DNA of 64,000 bases from Streptomyces griseoaurantiacus. Lineage in GTDB: Bacteria > Actinomycetota > Actinomycetes > Streptomycetales > Streptomycetaceae. The translations under genes were made by a program, and so were the position numbers. The stretch covers positions 1 to 64,000 of the forward strand of contig BNBP01000019.1 of NCBI GenBank assembly GCA_014656015.1, read 5' to 3'. The notes beneath the pieces are model-generated. The model was not told the DNA's origin. It made no database searches and saw nothing but the letters and a program-made list of their open reading frames with translations. Every line of letters starts with the position of its first letter. Position 1 is the stretch's first letter. This document shows positions 34,283 through 44,608 of this stretch, one piece after another.

Positions 34283-35593
34283 ATGAGCGCCTTCGCGGTC
34301 TCCGTGCTGCTGTCGCTGATCTCGGCCGTGGCCTACGCCGGCGGAGCGATCGTGCAGGAGCGTGTCGCGGCGGGCACGCCCGACGGCACCTACGCCCCGC
34401 TGCGCCACCCTGCGTGGTGGGCGGCGATCGCCCTCAACGGCCTCGGCGCGCTGCTCCACGTCGTCGCCCTCGCCTACGGGCCGCTCAGTCTCGTCCAGCC
34501 GCTCGGCGCGCTGACCATCGTGTTCGCGCTCCCGATGGCCGCCCTCTTCGTGGGCCGCAGGGCCGGCGCCACCGCCTGGCGCGGCGCGCTGATGGCGACG
34601 GTCGGCCTCGCGGGCCTGCTCGCGCTGACCGGTGGCGCCGAGGCGCAGTCGCTGGACAGCACGCAGCGCGTCCTGCTCGCCACCCTGACCGGCGGCGCGG
34701 TCGTGGCGCTGATGACGGCCGCCCGCGCCGCCCACCGGCACCCGGTGGTGCGCAGCGTGCTGCTCGCCGCCGCGTCCGGCATCGCCTTCGGCATCGCCTC
34801 GGTGTTCACCAAGACCGTCGCGGAGGACTGGGAGCGGGGCCTGGCGGTCGGGTCCCTGCCCATCGTGGCGGTGATCGCCGTCCTCGCGGCGGCCGGCACG
34901 CTGCTCTCGCAGGCCTCGTACCGGGGCGCGGGTCTGGCGGCGCCGCTCGCCACGGTCACGGTCGTCAACCCGGTGATCGCCGCCGCGGTGGGCCTGACGA
35001 TGTTCGGCGAAACCTTCCGCTACGGCGTCACGGGCACCATGCTCGCGTTGGGCTGCGGGGTGGTGGCGGCGGGCGGTCTGATCCTGCTCACCACCGAGCG
35101 GATCAGCGGGGAGCAGCGGGGAAGGACCGCCCCCGAGACGGTCCCGGCGCAGCCGACCGAACCGGCGGCGCTGCCCGCCCGGCCGCTTCCGGCCGTCGCC
35201 GGCGCCGGGTCGCCGCTGTCCCACCTGCCGGCGGAAGGGGGGACGGAGGCGGAGGCGGAGGCGTTGATTCCGCTGATTCCGGTGATTCCGGCTCCGCTGA
35301 CGACGCCGGGCCGAGTGGCTCCCGTGACCGCTCCGGTCCCGGTGACGTCCCTGGCAGCGGCGTCCGTGGCGCCGACGTCCGTGGCGGCGACGTCCGTGGC
35401 GGCGACGTCCGTGGCGGCGGCTGCGGACGCGGCGACCGTGCCGGCCGCTCCCGCCTCGGTCGCGGCGGCCCTGCCCGCCTCCTTCCGGAGCCCCTCCCAG
35501 TGGACGGCGGCTTACACGTTCGGCCCGTTCTACAGCGGGCCGTTCATACCGACCCCCCTGTCCGCCCCGCCCCGCAGCCGCGTCGGCTCCTGA
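34283..35593 (+). CDS. DMT superfamily-like membrane protein with Ala/Pro-rich tail
   Basis: 436 residues. About nine hydrophobic segments span residues 1-280, beginning SVLLSLISAVAYAGGAIVQE, with the EamA-like VVALAYGPLSLVQPLGALT and GAGLAAPLATVTVVNPVIAA. The layout resembles NIPA/DMT-type transporters, which export or import small molecules or Mg2+ in other systems; the substrate here is unknown. The last about 150 residues are a low-complexity Ala/Pro/Val tail with a perfect 15-base tandem repeat encoding SVAAT units. The final FGPFYSGPFIPTPL looks like a distinct conserved end. Confidence 0.75.
   Translation: MSAFAVSVLLSLISAVAYAGGAIVQERVAAGTPDGTYAPLRHPAWWAAIALNGLGALLHVVALAYGPLSLVQPLGALTIVFALPMAALFVGRRAGATAWRGALMATVGLAGLLALTGGAEAQSLDSTQRVLLATLTGGAVVALMTAARAAHRHPVVRSVLLAAASGIAFGIASVFTKTVAEDWERGLAVGSLPIVAVIAVLAAAGTLLSQASYRGAGLAAPLATVTVVNPVIAAAVGLTMFGETFRYGVTGTMLALGCGVVAAGGLILLTTERISGEQRGRTAPETVPAQPTEPAALPARPLPAVAGAGSPLSHLPAEGGTEAEAEALIPLIPVIPAPLTTPGRVAPVTAPVPVTSLAAASVAPTSVAATSVAATSVAAAADAATVPAAPASVAAALPASFRSPSQWTAAYTFGPFYSGPFIPTPLSAPPRSRVGS
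35360..35419 (+). repeat. Four tandem 15-base units inside the DMT-type gene
   Basis: Units of the type ACGTCCGTGGCGGCG repeat four times (the first less exact), encoding SVA(A/P)T. They keep the frame, so copy-number change would only alter tail length. Confidence 0.8.
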
Positions 35594-35654
35594 GCGGGGC
35601 GCGGGCGGAACGGGCCCGGCGGGCGGAGCCGTGTCGTGCCGTGTGCCGTACCAC

Positions 35655-36992
<1,338 letters not shown>

Positions 36993-37180
36993 TCAGGAGC
37001 GGGCACCGTAACCGTTGTGCGCGGACCGGTACAAGACCGGTGTCGGCCGCTCCGGGGCGCCAAGTGGCCGGATTTCGCCGCTGGTTGACAGCGCGCCCCG
37101 GCGCCGCCGGGGCGCGTGCCGTGAGTCTGTGCCCCGGGGCGCGACCGGCGTGCCGCCGTCCGCCCGCGCCCGTGGGCCGG

Positions 37181-37852
37181 TCAGCCGAGCGGGTCGGTGG
37201 TGTCGCGCAGGGTGGCCAGGACGGGCGTGTACATGCGGGCCTTGATGGTGCCGAGGGTGTCCCCGGCCTTGTTCACCTGGGCCTGGGCGATCTCGACGGC
37301 GCGGGCGCGCACGGCCTCCTCGGGGACCGCCTCGTCCACGATGCCGGCGGCGAGGGCCTCGATGCCGCCGTAGCGGCGGGCGGTGACCATGGCCTCGTGG
37401 GCGGCCTTCGGGGCCAGACGGGACTGGACGAGGCCGGCCATGCCGGGGGTGAAGGGGATGCCGATGTCCGCTTCGGGCAGGCACCAGTAGCCGCGGTCGG
37501 CACGCATGACGCGGAAGTCGTGGGCGAGGGAGAACATCGCGCCGGCCGCGAAGGTGTGCCCCTGCAGCGCGGCCACGGAGACGAGCGGCAGCGACAGCAG
37601 CCGCGCGAACAGCTGGTGCACCGAGAGCACATAGTCCTCGCGGTGGTCCGCGTGGGCGAACAGCCAGTCCAGGTCGAGGCCGTTGGAGTAGAACTTGCCG
37701 GTGGCGGCGGTGACCAGGGCGCGGGGGCCCTCCGCCTTCTCCACCTCGTCGAGCGCGGCACCGACGGCGGTGAGCCAGTCGGGGTGGAAGCGGTTCTCAC
37801 CGTCTCCGAGGTCGAGGACGAAGACGTTGTCCTGACGGTCGAGCGTGGGCAT
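37181..37852 (-). CDS. Enoyl-CoA hydratase/isomerase family protein
   Basis: 223 residues from ATG 37852. Crotonase-fold features are visible: ALVTAATGKFYSNGLDLDWL, VAALQGHTFAAGAMFSLAHD (oxyanion-hole loop) and ADIGIPFTPGMAGLVQSRL. The catalytic Glu expected after GHTFAAG is not obvious, so it may be an isomerase-like or atypical member. It acts on an acyl-CoA; the substrate is unknown. It stands alone. A TACC-N4-GGTA dyad lies about 60 bases upstream of the start. Confidence 0.85.
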   Translation of the reverse strand: MPTLDRQDNVFVLDLGDGENRFHPDWLTAVGAALDEVEKAEGPRALVTAATGKFYSNGLDLDWLFAHADHREDYVLSVHQLFARLLSLPLVSVAALQGHTFAAGAMFSLAHDFRVMRADRGYWCLPEADIGIPFTPGMAGLVQSRLAPKAAHEAMVTARRYGGIEALAAGIVDEAVPEEAVRARAVEIAQAQVNKAGDTLGTIKARMYTPVLATLRDTTDPLG

Positions 37853-37912
37853 GGCGACTCCTTCGGGGCGTGCGGGCGCCGCGGCCCGGCGTTCGCGAGC
37901 CGCCCACCGCAC

Positions 37913-37924
37913 TACCCGTCGGTA
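37913..37924 (-). promoter_or_regulatory. Possible TetR-type operator
   Basis: TACC-CGTC-GGTA at 37913-37924 (extended as CTACC...GGTAA) is a dyad about 60 bases upstream of the enoyl-CoA hydratase start. TetR-family fatty-acid regulators bind dyads of this general form; the match is short. Confidence 0.35.
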
Positions 37925-37980
37925 ACTTATGCGGGCCGCCCGGGAACACGCAAGAGAAGGCGCAAGAGGAGCGGCGAACG

Positions 37981-38027
37981 GCCCACGGCCCACGGCCCAC
38001 GACACCGCACCGCACCGCACCGCACCG
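37981..38027. repeat. Adjacent micro-repeats upstream of gnd
   Basis: GCCCACG is repeated three times (37981-38001), followed after one base by CACCG five times (38003-38027). The gap 37853-38333 holds no other gene. The repeats sit between the divergent hydratase and gnd genes. Confidence 0.8.
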
Positions 38028-38333
38028 GGCACGGTCGGACTGGACCCGGAAGCGGGAGACTGAGGCGGGCGGCCCCCGCACACGTACACATGGGCGGGAC
38101 GCGCGGTGGCGCGGTGCTCGAATCACGGCACCGGGAGGAACGGGGAGCAATACTGGGCAAAAACCCGCAGACACATGCACGCCCGCCCCGCCGGCCCGGT
38201 TCCGGAGCGGCACCGGAGTGAATTCGGAGGGGGCCGGAGTGGAATCGGAGGGGCGCTTCGGCGCCTCTCCCGGAATCACCGAAGTGATCACAGCGTTCTC
38301 GCCCTTGCAGACAACATCAAGAGGAGCTCACGC

Positions 38334-39773
38334 ATGAGCAGTTCAGCCCAGATCGGCGTCACGGGTCTCGCGGTCATGGGCCGCAACCTCGCCCGCAACT
38401 TCGCGCGCAACGGCTACACGGTCGCCGTGCACAACCGGACGGCGTCCAAGACGCACGACCTGGTGAACGAGTTCGGGCACGAGGGCGACTTCGTGGCGGC
38501 CGAGACCGCGAAGGACTTCGTCGCGGCGCTGGAGCGTCCGCGCCGGCTGGTCGTCATGGTGAAGGCGGGCGGGCCGACGGACGCGGTGATCGAGGAGTTC
38601 GCGCCGCTGCTCGAACCCGGTGACACGATCATCGACGGAGGCAATGCGCACTTCGCCGACACCCGGCGCCGTGAGCGTCAACTCCGGGAGCAGGGAATCC
38701 ACTTCGTCGGCATGGGCGTCTCCGGCGGCGAGGAGGGCGCGCTCAACGGCCCGAGCATCATGCCGGGCGGCCCCAAGGAGTCCTACGACTCCCTCGGGCC
38801 GATGCTGGAGAAGATCTCCGCGAAGGCGTCGGACGGCGCCCCGTGCGTGACGCACGTCGGGCCCGACGGTGCCGGGCACTTCGTCAAGATGGTGCACAAC
38901 GGCATCGAGTACGCCGACATGCAGCTCATCGGCGAGGCATACCAGTTGCTGCGGGACGTGGCCGGCTACTCCCCCGCGCAGATCGCTGACATCTTCCGCA
39001 CCTGGAACACCGGGCGGCTCGACTCGTACCTCATCGAGATCACCGCCGAGGTCCTGTCGCACGTGGACGCGGCGACGGGCAAGCCGTTCGTGGACGTCGT
39101 GGTGGACCAGGCCGAGCAGAAGGGCACCGGCCGCTGGACGGTCCAGATCGCGCTCGACCTGGGCGTTCCCGTGTCCGGCATCGCGGAGGCGGTGTTCGCC
39201 CGCTCGCTCTCCGGGCATGCGGGGCTGCGCGAGGCCTCGCGGGGACTGGCGGGACCGAAGCCCTCGCCGCTGTCCGAGGCCGAGGCGGCGGCGTTCGCGG
39301 ACCGCGTCGAGCAGGCGCTGTACGCGTCGAAGATCGTCTCGTACACGCAGGGCTTCCACGAGATCGCGGCGGGCAGCGAGGAGTACGGCTGGGACATCGA
39401 CCTGGGCGCGGTCTCGGCGCTCTGGCGCGGCGGCTGCATCATCCGGGCCGCGTTCCTGGACCGCATCCGCGCGGCGTACGACAGCCGCCCGGACCTGCCG
39501 AGCCTGCTGTCGGACGAGACGTTCGCCCAGGAGATCGCGGCGGCGCAGGACGACTGGCGCGAGGTCCTCATCGCGGCGACCCGCCAGGGCGTCCCGGCCC
39601 CCGGCTTCGCGGCGGCCCTCGCCTACTACGACGCCCTGCGCGCCGACCGCCTCCCCGCCGCCCTCACCCAGGGGCAGCGCGACTACTTCGGCGCCCACAC
39701 CTACCGCCGCACCGACCGCGAGGGCTCGTTCCACACGCTGTGGGGCGGGGACCGCACGGAGGTGGACGCGTAG
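38334..39773 (+). CDS. gnd: 6-phosphogluconate dehydrogenase, decarboxylating
   Basis: 479 residues from ATG 38334 with GAGGAG upstream. The N-terminal NADP-binding region GVTGLAVMGRNLARN and VHNRTASKT, the catalytic region GVSGGEEGALNGPSIMPGG and HNGIEYADMQLIGEAYQLL, and the signature VDQAEQKGTGRWT are all present. It converts 6-phosphogluconate to ribulose-5-phosphate plus CO2 with NADP reduction in the pentose phosphate pathway. The length of about 480 fits the long homodimeric class. A perfect 19-bp terminator follows. Confidence 0.97.
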   Translation: MSSSAQIGVTGLAVMGRNLARNFARNGYTVAVHNRTASKTHDLVNEFGHEGDFVAAETAKDFVAALERPRRLVVMVKAGGPTDAVIEEFAPLLEPGDTIIDGGNAHFADTRRRERQLREQGIHFVGMGVSGGEEGALNGPSIMPGGPKESYDSLGPMLEKISAKASDGAPCVTHVGPDGAGHFVKMVHNGIEYADMQLIGEAYQLLRDVAGYSPAQIADIFRTWNTGRLDSYLIEITAEVLSHVDAATGKPFVDVVVDQAEQKGTGRWTVQIALDLGVPVSGIAEAVFARSLSGHAGLREASRGLAGPKPSPLSEAEAAAFADRVEQALYASKIVSYTQGFHEIAAGSEEYGWDIDLGAVSALWRGGCIIRAAFLDRIRAAYDSRPDLPSLLSDETFAQEIAAAQDDWREVLIAATRQGVPAPGFAAALAYYDALRADRLPAALTQGQRDYFGAHTYRRTDREGSFHTLWGGDRTEVDA

Positions 39774-39809
39774 GCACGCCTCGGTAGGGGGCGGTGGCGC
39801 CCCCCGGGT

Positions 39810-39854
39810 ACGCCGGATCCCGCGCCCTTCGTGTGAGGGCGCGGGATCCGGCGT
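39810..39854 (+). terminator. Perfect 19-bp terminator after gnd
   Basis: 39810-39828 pairs perfectly with 39836-39854 around a seven-base loop, 37 bases beyond the gnd stop. Confidence 0.85.
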
Positions 39855-39907
39855 GAGGGACATGGTGTGCCACCGGCGGGCCACCCCGCCCTACGGTCCG
39901 CTGTTCC

Positions 39908-40207
39908 TCAGGACAGTGGTCCCGGCGGCTCGGGGGTGGGTCCCGGAGCCGGTCCGGGCTCCGGCACCGGCTCGGGCCGGTCGGGCCCCGGGCCCGGCGG
40001 AGTGGGCGAGGGCGGCGTGGGCGCGGGCCCCGGCGGCGTCGGAGCGGGTGGGGTCGGCGCCGGAGGTGTGGGGGCCGGCGGGGCGGGCGCCGGGTCCGGC
40101 GGAACCGGATCGGGTCCGGGTGTCGGCCCGGGCGTGGGCCCCGGCGGTGTCGGCGAGGGGCCCGGCGTCGGCCCCGGCGGCACAGGGTCGGGATACGGCT
40201 GCGTCAT
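39908..40207 (-). CDS. Small proline-rich repeat protein
   Basis: 99 residues, almost entirely Pro, Gly, Thr, Pro-Ala and Pro-Asp units (PTPPAPTPPAPTPP, GPTPGPTPGPDP). The ATG at 40207 has GGAGG five to six bases upstream, which supports translation. There is no signal peptide or anchor. It could be a spore or coat-associated or intrinsically disordered protein; the low complexity also allows a chance open frame. Confidence 0.5.
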   Translation of the reverse strand: MTQPYPDPVPPGPTPGPSPTPPGPTPGPTPGPDPVPPDPAPAPPAPTPPAPTPPAPTPPGPAPTPPSPTPPGPGPDRPEPVPEPGPAPGPTPEPPGPLS

Positions 40208-40361
40208 GCTGTCCTCCAGCCATCGGTACGTCGGCTCTGGACTACTCCCCCGCCTACCCGCGCCCCGACCGGGCAGTCACCCGCTCGCCCGCGCGGAACC
40301 GCGGGAACCCGCCCGGGCGACCCGTCGGAGTCCGCCGACGAACCCCGTGGAGCCGTGTGGC

Positions 40362-40733
40362 TCAGAACCGCTCCGGGTGGGCGGTCACCCACTCCTCCGC
40401 CGCCCGCACCAGCGCCTCGTCCGCCGCGGGCGCCTCCTCGGGATGGCGCCCCGTCCACTTCACGACGTACGGGCACAGCGGAGCCACCGGCAGGCCCTCC
40501 CGCCCCGCGATCGCGTAGAACTCGCGCACGAGGGCGCCGGCGATGCCTTTCCCCTCGTGCGCGGGCTCGACGATCGTGTGCACGGGGACGAGGGCGCGGC
40601 CGGGCTCCTCGAGCACGAAGTACTCCACGCGCCCGACCGCCTCGCCGCCGTCGGCCCCGTCGTCCCCCTCGTACGCCGTCAGACGCCCGGCCGCCCGGTC
40701 GTCACGGATGCGGATGCCACCGTCGTCACTCAT
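40362..40733 (-). CDS. GNAT family N-acetyltransferase (YidJ/COG2388-like)
   Basis: 123 residues from ATG 40733. The small acetyltransferase domain shows YFVLEEPGRALVPVHTIVEP, the acetyl-CoA loop HEGKGIAGALVREFYAIAG and APLCPYVVKWTGRHPE. The size and the VVKW...HPE end are typical of the short GNAT-like group COG2388. The acceptor is unknown. It lies in the same orientation as panD, downstream of it, but there is no direct evidence of a shared transcript. Confidence 0.85.
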   Translation of the reverse strand: MSDDGGIRIRDDRAAGRLTAYEGDDGADGGEAVGRVEYFVLEEPGRALVPVHTIVEPAHEGKGIAGALVREFYAIAGREGLPVAPLCPYVVKWTGRHPEEAPAADEALVRAAEEWVTAHPERF

Positions 40734-40832
40734 GTACTGATCCTCCTGGATACCCGGCCTGCCCGGACCACCCGGACGGATCCGGCCTACGACGTACCCC
40801 GGCGACGGTGGCCTCACGCACCGCCGGTGCCC

Positions 40833-41252
40833 TCAGGCCCCGACGGCCTGCGGGCTGCGCCGCTGGTCCGAGCCCGGCACCGGCTCACCCGGGTCCGCGC
40901 CGAGGGACACGATGCGGTTCTCCTCGTCCACGTGCACGACCCGCGGCCGCAGCTCCCGCGCCTCGGCGTCGGAGACCTGCGCGTAACTGATGAGGATCAC
41001 CAGGTCCCCCGGGTGCACGAGGTGCGCGGCGGCCCCGTTGATCCCGATGACCCCGGACCCCCGCTCCCCCTCGATGACATACGTCTCGAGCCGGGCCCCG
41101 TTGGTGATGTCGACGATGTGCACGAGCTCACCCGGCAGCAGATCCGCCGCGTCGAGCAGTTCGGCGTCGATCGTCACCGATCCCACATAGTGCAGGTCGG
41201 CCTGGGTGACGGTGGCCCGATGGATCTTGGACTTGAACATGGTACGCAACAT
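40833..41252 (-). CDS. panD: Aspartate 1-decarboxylase precursor
   Basis: 139 residues from ATG 41252, GGAG eight bases upstream. [20 protein letters not shown] leads to the self-cleavage site YVGSVTID, where Gly24-Ser25 is cut to give the pyruvoyl group. [20 protein letters not shown] and [17 protein letters not shown] are conserved. It makes beta-alanine from aspartate for pantothenate and coenzyme A. No pan genes adjoin it. Confidence 0.95.
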   Translation of the reverse strand: MLRTMFKSKIHRATVTQADLHYVGSVTIDAELLDAADLLPGELVHIVDITNGARLETYVIEGERGSGVIGINGAAAHLVHPGDLVILISYAQVSDAEARELRPRVVHVDEENRIVSLGADPGEPVPGSDQRRSPQAVGA

Positions 41253-41741
41253 TGAGGCACTCCAGCGAGTAGGCTCCCTGCCTGCAATTCCGCAGGTCAA
41301 GGGCTGCTTCCATACCGTACAACCAGTCCAGGTTTCAGGCAGCCGCCCACGGGTTTCTCGGGACCCGTGCCGACCCGATGCCGACTTTTCCGGCCCTCGT
41401 CAGGCAGCTCTCGCAGAGCCTGCCCGCCCGCCCGCACCGCCTGCCTGCCTGCCTGCCAAACGGCACAAGCCTACGCACCACCCGGAAGGCCGTCCGTGAC
41501 GACCGTCACTCGGGGCACCTGACGACAGTCCGGGCCGGACGCGGTGCACGACCGTCGGCACACTGACGGCCGGCTCCGAAGCCGACTCTCCTCGTCGGCG
41601 GGAGGCCGCCGATGGTGACCGAGCTGGTCCGTCCGCCCACCACCTCAAGGAGCCGGGGAGTTGGACTGCGCCCCCGGCGGGCACCCCCTTCCTCTTCATC
41701 TCACTTGGGACGCCGGTGAACGGCCGTCGGGCGACGCTTGC
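41253..41741. other. Gene-free stretch upstream of panD
   Basis: No convincing gene. It should carry the panD promoter. Around 41440-41455 there is a short CCTGCCTGCCTGCC run. No terminator or operator is clearly recognised. Confidence 0.4.
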
Positions 41742-41903
41742 TCAGCGGCGCCCGCGGCGCATGGGCACCAGGTTGCCGCGCCGGTGGGCGGCGATGAGCA
41801 TGGGGATCGCGATCAGCAAGCTGACGATGACGGGCACGATCGACGCCTCCAGGCCGAATTCTCCGCCGGTCAGCAGGTCGGGGCCGGTCGGGTAGGTGGT
41901 CAT
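41742..41903 (-). CDS. 53-residue single-span membrane peptide coupled to the CPBP gene
   Basis: 53 residues. The ATG at 41903 overlaps the CPBP stop as ATGA, so translation is probably coupled. A short polar N-terminus (MTTYPTGPDLLTGGEFGLE) is followed by one membrane helix (SIVPVIVSLLIAIPMLIAA) and a basic tail (HRRGNLVPMRRGRR). It could be a subunit, regulator or substrate of the adjacent protease-like membrane protein. Family not recognised. Confidence 0.65.
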   Translation of the reverse strand: MTTYPTGPDLLTGGEFGLEASIVPVIVSLLIAIPMLIAAHRRGNLVPMRRGRR

Positions 41904-42580
41904 CAGGCCTCGGAGGCGTGGCCGGAGACGGGGATGCCGATCAGGCCCTGGGTGGTGTTCCAGGCGAAGTGCAGACCTATGACGAACCAGATGTTGCGCT
42001 TCCACAGGAACGCGGCACCGAGGAGGACGCCGGCCTCGACGGCGATCGCGGTCGAGCTCCACAGCGTGGCGTCCGGGTTGGCCAGGTGCAGTCCACCGAA
42101 CAGCACCGCGGTGATCGTCAGAGCCGCCCAGCTGCCGCACAGCTTCTCCAGTGCCTGCAGAGCGAGGCCGCGGAAGAGCAGTTCCTCGGTCACGGCGGCG
42201 CCGACCGACGTCGCGGCCATGCTCGCCACGATCGACAGGCCGTTGCCGGGCCGTTCGTCGAACAAGAACTCGGTGAGGAGCATGAGCATCGACACGGTGA
42301 TGAACCCGAAGCCGATCGCGACACCGAACAACGTCTGTGTCACGGCCCCCGACTTCGCGATCTCCGGCATGCTCCGCCGAGCGACGTGGCGCATGACCAC
42401 CCAGTAGATGCCAACCGCCACGACCGCACCCGCGATGGCGGCCACCCCACCCACCGAGGCCAGGCCGGACGCCAGACCCACGCCCACTGCGCCGGTCACC
42501 ATCCAGGCGAGCGGGGACCGGAAGAAGCGGCCGTCCTCCCTGCGTGCCGGCCGGGGCGACACAGCATGAGTCGTCTGCAC
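41903..42580 (-). CDS. CPBP family intramembrane metalloprotease
   Basis: 225 residues from GTG 42580 (GTG 42598 also possible). About six membrane segments. The Abi/CPBP motifs are visible: TEELLFRGLALQ (EExxxR), FGGLHLAN and the C-terminal IGLHFAWNTTQG. These motifs give the prenyl-protease-like active site. Bacterial members are linked to bacteriocin self-immunity and intramembrane proteolysis. No bacteriocin gene is recognised nearby, but a coupled membrane mini-protein follows. Confidence 0.88.
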   Translation of the reverse strand: MQTTHAVSPRPARREDGRFFRSPLAWMVTGAVGVGLASGLASVGGVAAIAGAVVAVGIYWVVMRHVARRSMPEIAKSGAVTQTLFGVAIGFGFITVSMLMLLTEFLFDERPGNGLSIVASMAATSVGAAVTEELLFRGLALQALEKLCGSWAALTITAVLFGGLHLANPDATLWSSTAIAVEAGVLLGAAFLWKRNIWFVIGLHFAWNTTQGLIGIPVSGHASEA

Positions 42581-42965
42581 ATTCAAGGTGATCTCCACAT
42601 GGCATCGGCCGTGGGCCGTCCGACGGCTGCCAAGGACGCTACGGGCGTGGCGACGTCTGCGAATCACCCCTGAGTGGACAGCCCGGGTAGCTCTGCAGAG
42701 GGACACGGGGCGACGGACGCCGCAAAGAGACGACCGCCGAGGGTGGAACGCATCCTCGGTCGCCCCTCGCGTCAGACGTGGCCGATGGGTGCGTGGCAAC
42801 CTGGCAGCCGTGTCACGGTCGTTCGCGCCACGGATCGGGAAGGCCGGCGCGACCAGAGGTTCGAGCTCGTGGACGCGGTGCGGTGTGCGTCGGGCCGGTG
42901 TGTACGGGAGTGGATCTGCTCGTGCACCCCGTCCCGGTCTCGTCCCGAGCACCGGCGCCCGCCCC
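42581..42965. other. Gene-free stretch between YeeE and CPBP genes
   Basis: No convincing gene. It lies downstream of the leftward YeeE gene and upstream of the leftward CPBP gene, so it should contain a terminator and a promoter, but none is clear. Confidence 0.35.
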
Positions 42966-44243
42966 TCAGCAGACGCCGTCGCCCGGCTTGGGGTTGCCCA
43001 GGCGGAACAGCGGGCGCAGTTTCAGTCCGGCCCAGGTTCCCAGGAGGGCGCAGGCGCCCCAGATCCAGCCGTGCAGGCTGCCGGAGGCGATGCCCGCGAG
43101 GTACGCGCCGATGTTGCAGCCGCCCGCGAGCCGGGCACCGATGCCCATCAGCACGCCGCCAAGCACCGCCGCGACCGCCGTCCGCCACGGCACACCGCGG
43201 TGCAGCGCCCACGTGCCGCCGAGCGCCGCGGCGACCGCCGCGCCGATCATGATGCCGATGTCGGTGAGGCTGGTCTTGTCCGCGAGGACCGACCCGGCGA
43301 GCATCTCCTTGTTTCCGGGCCGCTGCCACCAGCTCCACCCCTCGGGGTGGCCGCCGAGCGCCCCCACCAGCTCGGATCCCCACAGGCTGAAGGCACTGGT
43401 GATGCCCCACGCGCCGCCGGAGACGAGCAGCACCCCGGCGCCCAGCACGGCCAGCGCCAGGGCGCCGACGGCCAGCGGCCAGGAACCTCGCAGCGCGCGG
43501 GCGGCACCGCGTGCGGAGGGCACGGCGCCCAGCGGCGGCGGGTTGCGTCGGGCCTGGACACGGCGGCTGACCAGGGCGACGGCGGCGAGCACGAGGATCG
43601 TCACCGCCCAGGAGCCGAACCAGCCGATGTGGTCGGCCATGACGACCGGCTTCAGCGCGGGCAGGTCCTTCCACAGGTCGAACTGCCAGGCGGCCAGGGT
43701 CGCACCGCCGATGAATCCGCCGAGGGTGAGCAGGATCGACGTCTGTCCCGAGCCGACCGCGAAGAGGGTGCCGGAGGCGCAGGCGCCGCCGAGCTGCATG
43801 CCGACGGCGAAGACGAACGAGCCGATCAGCAGTCCCACGCCCAGGGGGCCGGCCGAGGGCGCCGGTACGGAGCCGAACAGTCCGGTGCCCGTTCCGATGA
43901 GCAGGGCGAACAGTGTCGCCGTGGTGCCGAGCAGCAGGGTGTGGGCCCGCAGACCGGTGCCGTTGCCGACGGCGATCAACTGCCGCCAGGCGGAGGTGAA
44001 GCCGAAGCGGGAGTGGAACAGGGCGATCCCGAGGCCCAGCCCGAGCAGCAGCAGGACTCCGGGCTTGGCTCCGTGGGCGGACCACACGTAGGCGGTGAGG
44101 GCCGCGGCGAGCAGCCCGGAGACCGCGAGCGGACCGCGGCGCACCGGCGGGGCGGGGGGTGCCGGCGGTTGCGGGACGGAGGTGGGTGGCGGGGACAGCA
44201 GTGCGGCGGTCTTCGCCGCCCGGGGGGACGGGGCGATGGTCAC
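42966..44243 (-). CDS. YeeE/YedE family sulfur-compound transporter
   Basis: 425 residues from GTG 44243. A Pro-rich N-terminus is followed by about nine membrane helices. Two halves carry the characteristic Cys/Gly motifs: VFAVGMQLGGACASGTLFAV and MGIGARLAGGCNIGAYLAG. In the family these Cys residues form the thiosulfate path across the membrane (YeeE). A TusA-like partner is not adjacent. A short ORF with Cys codons lies upstream, possibly sensing cysteine. The substrate is thiosulfate or a related sulfane-sulfur compound by family. Confidence 0.88.
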   Translation of the reverse strand: MTIAPSPRAAKTAALLSPPPTSVPQPPAPPAPPVRRGPLAVSGLLAAALTAYVWSAHGAKPGVLLLLGLGLGIALFHSRFGFTSAWRQLIAVGNGTGLRAHTLLLGTTATLFALLIGTGTGLFGSVPAPSAGPLGVGLLIGSFVFAVGMQLGGACASGTLFAVGSGQTSILLTLGGFIGGATLAAWQFDLWKDLPALKPVVMADHIGWFGSWAVTILVLAAVALVSRRVQARRNPPPLGAVPSARGAARALRGSWPLAVGALALAVLGAGVLLVSGGAWGITSAFSLWGSELVGALGGHPEGWSWWQRPGNKEMLAGSVLADKTSLTDIGIMIGAAVAAALGGTWALHRGVPWRTAVAAVLGGVLMGIGARLAGGCNIGAYLAGIASGSLHGWIWGACALLGTWAGLKLRPLFRLGNPKPGDGVC

Positions 44244-44359
44244 GGGTGGACTCCGGAAGGTGTACGGGTCGGGGTGGGGCACGACGCCGACGGGAAGGCC
44301 CGAGCGAGCAGCGCCGCAGCGGGGCGGCGGCGGGGGGGCGGAAGACCGGCCGGTCCGGC

Positions 44360-44443
44360 TCAGCGGCGACAGAGACCGTCGTCGACGCACCACGCCGAGG
44401 TCGCCAACAGGGCGAGGCACAACAGCCGGGCGGGTGCGGACAT
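44360..44443 (-). CDS. Possible 27-residue leader peptide upstream of the sulfur transporter
   Basis: A short ORF (MSAPARLLCLALLATSAWCV to GLCRR) ends 116 bases before the transporter start. It has three Cys codons, one just before the stop (LCRR). GGAG is only three bases from the ATG, so initiation may be weak. Cysteine-containing upstream ORFs control sulfur genes in some actinobacteria; that is the reason for noting it. No terminator/antiterminator pair is clearly visible between it and the gene. Confidence 0.35.
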   Translation of the reverse strand: MSAPARLLCLALLATSAWCVDDGLCRR

Positions 44444-44487
44444 GCGCTCCAGAGTAGGAGCGAGCTTCAGCGATGCGGACCCGAATC

Positions 44488-44498
44488 TCACCATGTGA
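44488..44498. promoter_or_regulatory. Short dyad TCAC-CAT-GTGA
   Basis: A perfect 4+4 dyad about 45 bases upstream of the putative leader ORF. It could be a regulator site; the core is short. Confidence 0.3.
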
Positions 44499-44608
44499 AC
44501 TGTTGCATGTGCCACACACCGGCCGCTCGGGGACCGGGAGGGTGCGCGAGCCCGCCCGTGCGGACGGTACGACAGCCCCGCCGACGGGCGAGGTCGTCCC
44601 GCGTGAGG

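Noticed and set aside
41206..41499. 97-codon frame antisense to the panD start
   Set aside because: No motifs, no good start signal, and it covers the panD initiation region.
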